Origin: Scytalidium lignicola
Taxonomy: Eukaryota; Ascomycota; Leotiomycetes
Length of the DNA: 64,000 nt
NCBI GenBank assembly: GCA_002812745.2
Contig: NCSJ02000021.1
Coordinates: 124,001 to 188,000 of the forward strand
Direction of reading: 5' to 3'
This document shows, piece by piece, positions 35,694 to 47,859 of the stretch; positions within the stretch are counted from its first letter, which is position 1; every line of letters starts with the position of its first letter. Both the position numbers and the translations under genes were made by a program. The notes beneath the pieces were generated by a model, which saw only the letters and a program-made list of their open reading frames with translations, searched no databases and was not told the DNA's origin.

Positions 35694-37923
35694 CTTAGTC
35701 AAGAGTATTATATGTTTGTTGTATAAGATTTAACTTCTTCAAGTAAAAAGTAATAAGATACTAGTTTAACTAATCTTCTTCAATAATCAATTAGAATAAA
35801 ATAATACTTATAATAAATTTAAATGTATTTGTCTTTAACATTATAAGTAGTCTTAAGGTATAATGTATAAGAATAAGCATTATAATAAAAACTTCTTTAA
35901 GCTTATTAAACACTTATAATATTAATTCTTCAAGTTTGAATATACTAACTTTTTACCCTTTTTCCATTCTCTTTAAAAGATTTAATAAAGGAGTTGTTAT
36001 TTTTAAATAATGTTTNATGAACTTTTTNTAAAAATTANTAAATCCTAGAAAAACCTANATATCTTTAAAAGANGTAAGGATTAGTTAGTCTTNAATAGTA
36101 ATAATCTAGCTTTCCTCCATTAACATATTGTCAAAAGATATAATATACTTTAAAAACTCTACTTCCTTAGTATAAAAATTGTACTTAAATATATTTATGT
36201 ATAAATGATATTACTTTAAGCATTTGAGTACTTATTAGACATACTTTACATACTCTTCTTTGATTTTAAAGAAGATTAAGATATTATCTAGATAAATNAT
36301 ACAGATGATGTTTATTAGTCNAATTAATACTTCATTAATATATTGTTAGAATGTNATTAGTNTATTNTACANCTTAAACANCATAATATAATATTNATAA
36401 TANNTATATTATATGTAAAAAGTTNTCTNCTACTTNTTANNTTCTNANATCTNGATTTNATNATAAGTATCCTTTANATNTAACTTAATATATATTATTG
36501 NTTTTCTTAACTAGTTTAGAGTTTCTGAAATTAATAACAAAGGTATTTAATCTTTGATAATAACCTTATTAAGACCTTTGTAATTAATATAAAGTTAAAG
36601 CTTGTTATCCTTCTTAAGGACAAATAACATTAATATACTTATTGAACTAGTAAATTGCTAGATTTACCTTTTCTCTAATAAGTTATGAATATACTCTCTC
36701 AACATCTTCATTTCCTTTTCTACTAGTAGATAAACAAGTTTCTATAATAATATTACATTATTAATAAGCTTAATAATATAACATAAGTTATCAATTCCAA
36801 GTACTTTAACTGTTTTCTCCTTGTTAAACACATTTATAAAGTCTTAATACTATTCTAGAACTGTATTAACTTACTGTTGTTTAGAGTTTAATGAATTGTT
36901 GATTTGTATTACTTTAATATATATATAATCTAACATATGTTCAAAGAAGGCTTTGAATAAAGGAATATCTTTCTCTTTTTCTAATAACTTTGCAAATTAC
37001 CTTGTAGAGTAAATAGTATAATTCTTAGTCTTAGGGCAATACTTTCATTACCCTTTTTGCTATTGTATATCCAGGTTTATATTATTAAGTTATGAATATC
37101 CTAGGATAATGGTATATTCATTAATAACAATTGATATAAATTAATACTTTAGAATACAAGCTTTCTTATCTGTATCTTCAGCCTTAGTTAATATAGTATA
37201 AGATTTATAAACATAAATGTTTATCCTATTAACTGTCCAAAGTCTTAACTTCTCCTTGTTATTGTTATTCTATTTATACTCTTGTATTAAAGTTAAGGAG
37301 ATTATATTCTACTTTACCTTATTGTTGATTAAAGCTTATTTTATTCTCTATCTCCTTTGTTTATCTTAGACCTTAAAAGGGATTACTATACATAGTCATC
37401 TTGATTTCTTTATAATGTGATGAACCTTATTATTTGCCCTTATTATTACTTCTTCTAAAGATATAAGAGTAAAGAGAATCCTAGGTATTTGTTAAAATAC
37501 TGTAAAAAGCTTCTTTCTTCTATTGTCCAGTAAGGCTAAGATTATAAGCTTCTCTGGACATTAATATTTCCTTAGTTTATTATAAGTATGTTTTTATTAA
37601 AAGGTTAGTTAGAGTTTTAATTCTGGTTATTAAAGTAATTTAATAAGGTATAACCTGGTTAATTGTAATTATAATATTAGATTCTATTATTATAAGTATT
37701 ATGACAATCTTTAGCATAATGCTTTAACTTCTTATAATTATAATATTTAACTTTATTAGAGTTTTTAAGCTTTATAGTATTGATATTAATTAATAGCATT
37801 GTATATGTTGATTTTGTTTAGTCTTGATATAAGATATTTAAGTTTTACTTAAGTAATTTACTTTGTTGTTTTTTCTTTAACTTGTTATGTTAAGGTTTTC
37901 AAGAGTTTATAATAATATTATTA

Positions 37924-38088
37924 TGTTGAATTAAGCACAGCAAGAGGTTGTGTAATCAAGGTTACTCAAATATATTGTGGTGTTGTAGTATAACTACGTA
38001 CGTACAAGTAAAGCTAACTACTAGAAAAGGAAGTCACGTATAATAGGTGAAACGTGGTGCCTAAGGTGATAACTAGGATATCACAACA
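37924..38088 (-). repeat. 3' LTR of the copia element
   Basis: A 165-bp direct repeat of 42688-42852. On the minus strand it is preceded by a purine-rich tract (polypurine tract candidate) just right of 38088. Confidence 0.92.
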
Positions 38089-38329
38089 CACCCCTATGTC
38101 ACCGAAGCACCGAAAATTAATGCAAAAGTCCCCCAAATCCTATACAAAAACGAGTGTGAAGACACTTGAACCATAAAACAGAATGCTGCAAGTATAATAC
38201 TTGAACCTGAAATAAGAGTTTTTATCAATTCAAAGTGATCGATTTCAGGCTTAACAAATCCATAAACTTTACATGTTTGACTGAATTCAAAGCTTTTGTA
38301 AGGCTATCAGCCACCATATCTGCAGTAAG

Positions 38330-41300
38330 GACGTAATTCAAAACAATCTCTCCAGATTACACCTTCTCACATACAAAGTAATATCTGATATCAATGTGTT
38401 TAGCCCTTTTCGATTGTTCAGTAGTCTCAACCATAGAAAGAGAGCCTTGATTATCACCATTTAAGGTGATTTTAGAGCTCGAAACATTGACCTGGAGTTC
38501 TGACAGCAATCTGGCCAGCCATATAACTTCGCATGACGCTTCAGAGAGAGCACAGTACTCAGCTTCCGTAGTGGACAGAGTAACACAAGGTAATCACTGG
38601 CAACGCCATGAAATAGGTCCACCACCCAAAAAGAAGAGGTAACCTATGGTAGAACAACGCATTTCCAAGCAACTACTATAGTCAAAGTTGTTGAAACTGT
38701 AAAAATCAAGGTTTCTATCACCTCTGAAAGTAATTCCAATATCTTGAGTGCCCTGAAGGTACTGAAAGACCTGTTTGGCCAACTTCAAGTGCTGTGGAGA
38801 TGGATTTTGAAGGAATTGTAAGAGTCAGGAGACCGGAAAGAACAGATCAGGACATGTTTATATCATGAGATACATAACGGAACCAACTTTTTCAGAGTAA
38901 AGTTGTACGTCTTGAGGAGTAACTATACCATCATATTTGACCATGAACTTGGCCACATTTGCCTCAAATGGAGTAGAGTAAGGTTTGACGTTGTTGTACC
39001 CAAATCGATCAAGAATCTTCTTGACATACCCATCCTGGACAAGAGAAATGGTATGTTTCTCCTAATCCTGTATAATACACACCTCCAAAAACCAGGATGT
39101 AAGTCCCATATCGATCATTTTGAATAAATCATGGAGAATTCACTTGACCTTGTCGAATTGAGAGCCTCCAAGACCAATAACTAGAAAATCATCAACATAA
39201 GTACAAATAAAGATGTTTAGACATTGATTAAAGAAGATACTAAGGTCAGATTGAAGAAGAAGAAAGCCAATTTCAGCTAGCTTCGAATTGAGCTTCAATT
39301 GCCAGCAACAAGGAGCTTGTTTCAGTCCATACAAGGACTTCAAAAGGAGTAGAGCAATATGACCATCACCATCAACGATATCAATACATTCAACACCAAG
39401 AGCTCGAAGATCCTCAACAGTAAATCCTTCAAGGAGATCTATATAGATCTTTACGTCGATATCACCATTTAAAAAGGTTGTAACGACATCCATTTAGTGT
39501 ATTTGCCAGCCATGAACAACGGCAACTGACATTAATACCTTCCATGTTGCCGACTTGACAATACTTGCCCAAGTTTGATCATAATCCACTCCATGGCATT
39601 GTTCATATCCCTTGACCACAAACCTGGCTTTGAAGTGTTCAATTTAACAGTCTGCGTTACGCTTGATGCAATAGACCCATCAGCCCTTCAAGGCATACTT
39701 TCCACGAGGGAGTTAAGTAAGCTTGAAAGTCTTACACTTCACCAAGGATTTAAGTTCAGTAACCGTAGCATCTTCCCATTCCTTGGAATAAGGAGTATCA
39801 AGGGCTTCCTTGTAAGATTTCGGTTCTGTGAGATCATCTGTCACAGCTAAGGCATACCCTAAATTCAAAGCAGAACAAGCTGTAAGACAGTGGCCATAAG
39901 TTATAACAACTGCTGGAGGCTGACCAAGAATCTCTCCTTCATCAGGAAAGGCTCCAGAAACGACTGGAGATGGAGAAACAACTGGAGATGAAGCCTAAGT
40001 ACTTGATTTTGCAGCTTACAGGTATGTAACATGATTCTCTGTAAGATTAACATATGTAATATTAAAGTTGGTATGTCCTTGTTCAAGCTTCTTATTCTTT
40101 GAGCCTTTCGGACGACCACGACCACGTTTGATAGGTACAACTACCTGAGGAAGCTCATCTTCAGACACCTCCTCCTCCTCCTCCTCAGAAGGTTGTACAA
40201 CCTCCTCAAACATGGAGTTCAACTGTGGAGGGAGAGCTGCATCTTGTGGGATAGAAGGTGGAGATAGTGGAGAACATAAGGAACTAGCTTCAGCAACAAC
40301 TTCAACATCTTGAGCCTTGACAACAAGTTCTTCTAGGCATAGATTACCCTCTGTGAAGGTAATATAAGAAGTACAGACTAGCTTGTGAGTACATAAGAGA
40401 ACTTAACAACGATAAATCGAGTTACCCTCAAAGCCTAGCAATATACCCTCTTTAGCCTTAGAAGCCATCTTTTAAGAAGTTACATAATGTTCTTTGTCAA
40501 CATGTATAAAGATTTTAGAACTAACAACACAAAGGTTCAATAGATTAAGCTTGTAATTAATACCAAAGGGAGAAACCTGTTTTATAAAAGCTTCAAATAA
40601 AGTGATATCACTTACAAGAGTTCTGGTTACAAGATAATTGCTAATGTATATAGCTAACTTGTACACCTCATTCCAAAGTATAAGAAGAATGCCAACAATA
40701 ATCATAATAGTGCAAGTTCTTGTAAATATAAAGTGTTCAACTCTCTTAAAGACTCCATTTTGCCATAGTATATAAGGAGTAGTCTCTTCATGTCAAATAC
40801 CTTTGTAACTACAGAAGGTATCAAGTTTCTCTCTACCAAACTCATTTCTACCATCAATTCGAATCAATTTAAGAGTGATATTCTACTGATTCTTAAGAAG
40901 AGCATAATGCATAACTATAACATCATATGCATCCTTCTTTTCTTTATAGGTATAACCTTAAGTAGCACTAGAGCAATCATCTACTATAGTAATAGCATAG
41001 TGATGTCCATTATAGCTAACAAGTGTAACTGTACACATATTGATATTCAAGACCTCACCAACTTTGGTGGATCGTTTTCTAAGTTCTTGAGAAACACCTT
41101 TTTCAGAGCAATTACATTCACATGCCTCACAAAGGAAGAGGTCTTCATTAGAGGCCTTCTTCACCAGCTTAACATCGATACCAAGAGTAGCTTTAATTGT
41201 ATTCTTGATAACCTCAAGGCTTGCATATGCTAAACATTGATGAATGATATCCAGACTAAGAATTGTTTGATGAGCAGGAAATGCTGAAATAAGCACTGTT

Positions 41301-42589
41301 AGAATAGATGTTAATCTTAAATAGATACCAGCAAGGGAGGTAATAACAGCATTGTATTCAATGTTGTTTTTATCGAATATACCAGATGAAATGACATAAG
41401 CATCATCATTCTGTACAAGGAGTCTTAAAGCTCTGAAAATATTAACTAGAAATGTAAGTATATACTATACATTGGTAAATGTCAAGAGGAAGGATGAACC
41501 ATCCAAACAAGTGGTTTTGAGTATAATAGTGCTTACACCCACAATTAAAGCAAAACCATTATCTGTCTCCATAAGATGAAGATCAAAATACGTTAAGTAA
41601 GAGCTAGAATCAAACCAATTAAGATTATTGATAATGTGATCAATAACACTTGTATCTGTAATCCACTGATTATGTGTAAACATGGAGAAAGCCATAAGAT
41701 TAACAATGATCAAGCTAGCAAAGTTAAGGTTAACAATGTTAGATTTGTCCTTTGAATTAGACTTCTTAGGTTTATCCTCACTTTTCTTCTCCTTTTTCTT
41801 GCTAAACCACTTTACCTTATATTCCTCAAGCTTCTTAGGATACTTTTAAAAGCAATCAGATTCCTTGTGACTGTTCTTCTTACAATAATTGCATTTGACA
41901 TCCTTGGAGTTCTTTGAATTGTTCAAGTTTGAATTAGAATTATTCTTACCATACATGACAACATCAGAAGAGCTAGTAGTAAATATAAATTCATCAGCAA
42001 TGTCCTCTATAAGTTGAGTAAATGTGGGTAACTTCTCAGATCTACTAGCCAAACACTGACGTTCAGCCTAAATAGGATATTCATCCTCAAGGTTAGAAAT
42101 AAAGACAAATTCATAGAAAAGCTCCATGTTATCACCTTTGACAGCCTTCAAATTGGTTATTATCAACTTAAACATAGCAATATACATACTTGTAAAGTTG
42201 AAGTAACTGTACTTGACGGATATCAACTTAGACAAGAACTTTTATTGCAGATTACAACCTTTTCCCTGATATTAAGCTTTCAAGGTAGCCCAAGCAAGCT
42301 TTGCCGTGTCATAATCCTTGATTAATAACATAACCTCATCATCAATATTAACATTAAGACACATATAGGTTTTGGCGTTATCTTTACGCCAGGCCTTCTA
42401 CTCAAGAGTATCTCCCTTGAGAGATAAAACAATATTACCAACATGATCTTCAAAACCTTTAAACCAGAGTAAAACCATAAGACAAGAGCTCCAAAGGTCA
42501 TAATTCTCTGAACCCTTGAGTCTTTGGTCCTTTAGAAGAACTACAGTTCCAGAATCGTCGGCCATGCTGAAAGTAATAGCTAGACACAT
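38330..42589 (-). pseudogene. copia gag-pol pseudogene
   Basis: On the minus strand, gag starts near 42564 (MADDSGTVVLLKDQRLKGSE). A CCHC knuckle lies near 41900 (CNYCKKNSHKESDC), and a GAG-pre-integrase/integrase region at about 41300-40470 (DIIHQCLAYASLEVIKNT). Reverse transcriptase is at 39600-38900 (MDVVTTFLNGDIDVKIYIDL; SLYGLKQAPCCW; the catalytic YVDDFLVIG intact near 39200), and RNase H at 38790-38330 (LSTTEAEYCALSEASCE). It is interrupted by several in-frame stops such as TAA after KGDTLE, so it is non-autonomous as it stands. Confidence 0.9.
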
Positions 42590-42687
42590 GGATATGGGTA
42601 AACAAAGACAAAAAAGATGCTAATCAACATAATCAACATGAAAGAAGTAGAGTTAGCCCAATTACGTTGCTACTAGAGTACATAACC

Positions 42688-42852
42688 TGTTGAATTAAGC
42701 ACAGCAAGAGGTTGTGTAATCGGGGTTACTTAAATATATTGTGGTATTATAGTGTAACTATGTACATACAAGTGAAGCTAACTACTAGAAAGGGAAGTCA
42801 CGTGTAATAGGTGAAACGTAGTGCCTAAGGTGGCAACTAGGATATCACAACA
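42688..42852 (-). repeat. 5' LTR of the copia element
   Basis: A 165-bp partner of 37924-38088, differing by a modest number of transitions, mostly C/T and G/A. The sequence immediately inside it on the minus strand (starting GGTTATGTACTC) is the primer-binding-site position; I did not match it to a tRNA. Confidence 0.92.
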
Positions 42853-44150
42853 TATTATATTTGATCTTTTGTTCTTAATTTACCTTATTAAGTTATAAGT
42901 ACTTTATTAGCATAACCATTTCATCATATGTTATTAGTAAGATATTATAATTTATAATTTTTACTCTTAACTTAAGTGTTATTTTTATTAATAATATATC
43001 TTGTCTTTCTTTATTACTTATGTTAAGGAGTTATGCCTTAAGGTTATCAAGATACTTCATAAAAGACTAGATTAACTAGTTTAACTATTGTTAAACTTAG
43101 TTATATTAATCTTAAACTTTGATCCTTTTATTACCTTTGTCTTTTAATAAAGATAATAAGATCCCCTTAAATTCTTCTTATATAATAATACTTATTGATT
43201 TTACCTTTTATACTTGTTATTATTTTACTTTTAGAACATTGTTAAAATACAATATAATATAAAAGATCTTAATGTTATCCTTCTTGTATAACTTTAAGAA
43301 TTTAGCAAATTCAAATTTGTATTTGTATATAAAGTTATTATACTCTTTTATTGTTTTCCTTATGAATTACTTTAGTAAAGGTGTATGTTTATACTTTATA
43401 CTCTAGATTATAAGTTATTATAATAATAATTTTGACAATACTTTACTAATATATTACCTTTATAATATATTCCTTACTAAAGAATCTTCTTATAATAAGA
43501 TTTGCATTTTTACTAAGAAGCTTTCTTATAGTAGAATTAATGTCCTTATAAGTATATTATTATATTAGAGTAGTCTTTTCTTTCTTTGTTATAATGCCTT
43601 AATCTTTAGGTTTAGCNTTTTTTATTTGTCTTTGCACTTTATCCTTCTGTTCATTTATATACTTTAGTTTAACATTTTCTTGTTAAAGAGCTTTAATATA
43701 ATATATTCATTGTTTAAACAGTTTATTCTGAGAAAGTAATAAATTGTCTTTGAGAACTTTCAATTCCTTTACTTATTACTTTTCTTTAATCAATTCTTCG
43801 ACTAAATTACTTAATAATGTAAATATAGCCTTTATATACATGATTCTTAGGCTTGTCATTGTTATAATACCTTTGTTCTAACTAAGCTTAGTACTAGCCT
43901 TCCTTGTTGTTCTCTGCCCTTTGGTAATCTTAAGGAGTATTATTAAACAACTTAATTAACTTGTTATTATCCTCTGATTATAATGGATTATTACCTAAAT
44001 AAGAGGAATTAGAATGTTATAGATTAAGTCCAGGATGAAGATAGTGAATTATAATCAAGGAGACAGTGGCATTAACAATTAAGCTTGTTCTATTCTCCAA
44101 ACTAATTCCTGAAGAATCCAAATCATAATAATTGCTTAGGTTACCCTTAT

Positions 44151-45067
44151 ATACGTCGGGTCTTGTGCGTTCTCGAAGTGAGCCTTTATCTTAATACTCT
44201 GTTCACATGCCTAGTGCACTATGTGCACTTCTCAAGCTCTGTGATCCAGGCTTTAACAATAACTACTCTGAGGATTTCGTTATAAGGCTAGATTTATATG
44301 ATTACTTTAAGTATTACTCTAAGTCTGTACTTGATAAGCTAAGTCTACCAAGGAAAATATATCTTTATACCCTTTCTACAAAACTAAGAGATTTGTTGGC
44401 AACTAGGAAAGGATAACGTTAATTCTTGAAATGCAGTTGATATGAAAGTACATACCAGATCTTGTATAATCTTGTTTTAATACTATTTGTTTTGGCTTTA
44501 AGACTTATGATAAAAACTCTTCATCTTCATATTCATCGGTATTCACAGTTAAAGTATTAACAACGGATGTAGTCTTCATAGTATAAGATGACTTGTATTA
44601 AGCTTTTATTATCTGATTAAGTGATGGAAGATCTTTTTCGCTAGCTTTTTATACAATACAATCATCTTGTTAGTTTGAGTTGTTCGAAGACATATTGTGT
44701 AGATCTTTTACAAAGGCAACTTTTGAATTTGCATTAAGTTTGTTGTTAAGAGATAATGTACCTTTCTTCTAAGTGTTATGTAATTCGTTTGTCTCCTAAA
44801 TGTAGGTAATATAAGATTTATAATCTTGCAAAAGTATAGAGTGAGTATTACAACCAAGGGATTAGGTATTATACACATTGTATTTGGCGGCTAAAGCTTT
44901 TAAGTGTGACTATCTTGTGATGACATTGCTTTGGTAAACTAGGAAAGGTAGTCAAGTGCTTATTCAAATACTCTGTGACTGAACAACAGTTTGAATTGAT
45001 AAAATAATTACTGACAAGGTTAAGAAGGTAAGTGTATTGCTAAAAGCTTGAGTTTCCACCTAATTTG
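44151..45067. other. AT-rich relic sequence
   Basis: A 69-codon open frame at 44207-44416 has no recognisable domain. The rest has no coding signal. It may include the remainder of the Mutator-like element whose N-terminal domain lies just to the right. Confidence 0.35.
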
Positions 45068-45643
45068 TTAGCATGTAAGAGATAAGGAATAAGCTAAAAC
45101 ATACAATAACCATTGAATTGGTATTCTACCTCCTAAATCCTTCAATCTTTCAGCTTGTGTGATATTGGTAATATCACTTGAAGTAAAAAGAATCTCTGGG
45201 TGTTGAATAGAAAGAGAACTCAGAATCTGATTGTTTTTAATGCCAACACAAGCATTAGAAACGATTTCAATGCACAATTGAGCACTTAGAGTAGCTACTC
45301 TATGTACTGGATAAGCTATAGCTGAGCTAGCGTTATGGTTATAGGTAGCTTCTATAACTGTAAGTCTCCATTTATCGTCTTCTGGCTTTGCAATTACTCT
45401 CATATTGCAACCACATCGTTTAGAGCTACTTTGACGCTGTCTTGAAGAATGAGCTTCACTTCTTCTACCTGTAGGACGATAAGAGCCTGCTCTGTCACAG
45501 GTATAAAGTACTCTTTTAGCATTAGTGGTCCGGGTTGCAAAGGCATATCCATTAACACATGCAAAGGCTTGGATTGACGTATATAACGATGGTAAATCAG
45601 GATATAAATCTTCTGGTGGTGCTAGGCCACATGGAGATGTCAT
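45068..45643 (-). pseudogene. Mutator-like transposase fragment (FAR1-type N-terminal domain)
   Basis: A 191-residue open frame on the minus strand. It shows the FAR1/WRKY-GCM1-type DNA-binding pattern of MULE transposases: FACVNGYAFATRTTNAKRVL at about 27-46, CDRAGSYRP, then SSKRCGCNMRVIA and a W-containing strand ending TYNHNAS. A segment typical of the following linker comes next. The catalytic MULE (DDE) domain and SWIM zinc finger are absent; the frame stops after about 190 of the usual 600 or more residues. It is therefore a truncated transposase relic, although this part is not riddled with stops. A domesticated DNA-binding protein is a less likely alternative. Confidence 0.7.
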
Positions 45644-46812
45644 AATTGCTATTAGAAGCTTAATAATATGATAAGTATAAGGTAGTAAAGTTTTAATTGT
45701 ACATATTCTTCTAATAGTACTGTGTGCCCTAAACCTCCTGCAGGTCTCAGTTTAATAATCCTAAATCTAAGTGTATATCTAGATTACTAACAAATTGTAT
45801 GGGTGGAAGTTTAGCGAAGAGAGGCCGGCACCGGAGTTTTTGTGTGCATTTAGGTAAACCGTGTGTGCATATAAGTGTGGCCTTTATTAATCTGTGTCCA
45901 GCGCACTCAGCTTTCTCGTTAGCGTGGTGGAGAATGGAGCATCGCCATTTTGCTCCCTGTCTTTCAGCTGTGGCTGTGTTGTTGGGAATGCACAAGAATG
46001 AACCATAGGGACCACCTAGAAATCGCAAATGCGAGCCACTACCCTGCTATAATCTGCCACCAGCGAAGGTGAAATTCAAGCCAAGCCTCACTTGTGGATA
46101 CTTTACGTATATAAATACTCCTTTTTTCACCTGCTTTGTATTAATTGAAAACCAGCCACATAAGAGCAGGTAAGACGGCCAAATTCGGTAGCCATTTTCC
46201 CGTCACTGATAAATTAGCTATAACGACATTCAAAACACCCGATATGTATTATTTATTTAAACTTAGCGCGGCTTCTCTGTAAGATGCCGTGGCATATAAT
46301 GGCGAATCAGCGTATAAGCTTAAGGCTACGCGAGCTAGGAGTTGTGCCCGCTTGGCAATGGGAAAGAATTGAAAATTACACCAGCTCAATAAGGTTGAGA
46401 TGGAACCAGATCTGGGAAATCATATTGAAACTATCTTAGCCCACTTGGAGAGTTCCTGTGTAAGTACAAAACTCTTTCACAGAACACTTAATTTAAAACA
46501 TTTCATACATTAGTTTTGTAGACTGAGATATAACTATAGCTTATTTTTATCAAATTAATTTTTATGCGTAAAGTGATAACTGAAAATCAGAAAGGTTCTA
46601 TTAGTTTTGATCTTTCTATGATCTAAAGAAAAACCAAAAGAAATGGTTGACGCGACCTATTACTTTTTAAAGTTTTATCATGTATAAGTCTTGTATCAAA
46701 TGTAACCCTTAAAAGACTATTACGACTGGTCTTCGTTATTTAATGCCCTGTTCATCAGATATATAGTGTATCCCATTGCACGACTAGATAATAGAAAATA
46801 TAAAATCTATGT
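45644..46812. other. Region between the transposon block and the oxidoreductase island
   Basis: No gene was recognised. Short opposite ORFs at 45747-46028 (minus) and 45799-46008 (plus) overlap and have no domain. An isolated ATG-initiated segment at 46400-46459 ends at a gtaagt but no downstream exon was found. The right end holds the 3' flank of the minus-strand SDR. Confidence 0.4.
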
Positions 46813-47859
46813 TTATAACTTTCCGTATCTAACTAAATAACCTCCATCTACCGCTATAATCTGCCCATTGATATATTGATTCGTTGCGCCAAAGAGGATC
46901 GCACTTGCCATATCAACATCATTGCCCGGCCTCCCGGCAGATATCTCGCTGCATGTACCCACCGGCAAGGGCGNTGACTTTTGAAAATCGTCACTCGTAC
47001 CGGTAGTAATCTCACTTGGAAACAAACCTGGTGCAATAGAATTAACTCTAATAGATAGGTTACAATTCGCAATCTCTACGGCAAGCATCTTAGTGAGGTG
47101 GATGGTAGCCGCCTTGGCGGAATTTGACGCAAATCGACTCAACGATTCCTTGATTAGACCGTTGATAGACGATATATTGATGACGGTACTGGTCTGACCA
47201 GGTCGTTCGTCACTTGCTCGCTGCAGCAGAGGCAGGAAGGCCGTTGTGACAAAGTATATAGCAGCAACATTTGTGGTATATACCTTGGTCCAGTCCTCGA
47301 ATGTTGCATTATCCGCGTCGAAAAGATTTCGCTTCACTTCTTCCGCGTTAGCACCTTCAGGCTTCTGCTGTTTACTGTATATGCCAGCGTTGTTGATGAG
47401 AATATCCACAAATTTCTCTCGTCGTTCAATCTCTCCCACAAGATGCCTGGGTATAGTCAGCCAGAAAGAATCTATGGGCAAGGCGACGGTGTTCGAACCG
47501 GATCCCATCTTTTCGTGAGATATCTCCCACTAGTGGAATGAGGGAGCCCAGAGTGCCTTGTCCGTGTGCTTCAACAGCACGCTTCAACTTTGCCCCTGTG
47601 CGTCCAACTATATAAACTTTGGCACCATTCACTGCTCTTTATGATCAAGCGTTAGGTACAGGTTTTCAAGGAGTATATATGGGGACGAACAATGCTTGTG
47701 CAGCCATCAAACCCAGACCGGAACCGCCGCCGGTAATGACGGCGACCTACACATGCCGCTTTGTAAGTACATGAATGTGGCCCCAGGTCCTACACTCCAT
47801 ACCTTGTCCTTAACATTGAAGACATTATCGAGCACAAAGTCAGCATTATTGGTAGGCAT
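46813..47859 (-). CDS. Short-chain dehydrogenase/reductase with altered active site
   Basis: Exons on the minus strand: 47859-47803, 47746-47691, 47636-47499 and 47446-46813 (introns of 56, 54 and 52 bp), 294 residues. The Rossmann cofactor motif is intact (VAVITGGGSGLGLM near 20-33), as are the NNAG motif (ILINNAGIY near 100) and the INISS strand near 176. The expected YxxxK is FASNSAKAA: Ser-191 stands where the catalytic Tyr belongs, with Lys-195 kept. The C-terminus has a typical SDR end (INGQIIAVDGGYL). One N at 46974 falls in codon SXPLP. The gene is divergent from, and clearly paralogous to, the SDR at 48729-49791 (shared IAPGxFPSE). It may be a catalytically dead or re-purposed SDR. 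Substrate is unknown. Weak donors (gttcgt, gttcga) make the two middle introns less certain. Confidence 0.78.

Larger units (their letters stand above)
37919..42857 (-). mobile_element. Ty1/copia retrotransposon with short LTRs and perfect TSD
   Basis: A complete 4.9-kb element in minus orientation. Two 165-bp LTRs (37924-38088 and 42688-42852) are nearly identical, start TGTTGAATTAAGC on the plus strand and end ATATCACAACA. The 5-bp duplication TATTA flanks it exactly (37919-37923 and 42853-42857). Internal order on the minus strand is gag, integrase, reverse transcriptase, RNase H, which is the copia order. It has far fewer stops than the surrounding gypsy DNA, so it is a younger insertion. 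Confidence 0.95.
35694..44150 (-). mobile_element. Minus-strand Ty3/gypsy remnant, interrupted by a copia element
   Basis: Reading the minus strand, reverse transcriptase motifs appear near 36660-36540 (LFVLKKDNKL, then YINYKGLNKVIIKD) and 36300-36220 (YLDNILIFFKIKEEYV). A gag zinc-knuckle relic lies near 37765-37700 (KYYNYKKLKHYAKDCHN, with Cys changed to Tyr). The copia element at 37924-42852 is inserted upstream of the zinc knuckle, so gag continues at about 42858-44100. RNase H and integrase are missing, cut off at the gypsy copy 1 boundary. More than 20 Ns lie in 36016-36480. No LTR was recognised and the right end is approximate. Confidence 0.65.

Noticed and set aside
44207..44416. 69-codon plus-strand ORF
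   Set aside because: No recognisable domain in degraded transposon territory; kept only as a remark in the region entry.
46400..46459. ATG-led 20-codon segment followed by gtaagt
   Set aside because: Looks like a first exon, but no acceptor plus open downstream exon could be found.
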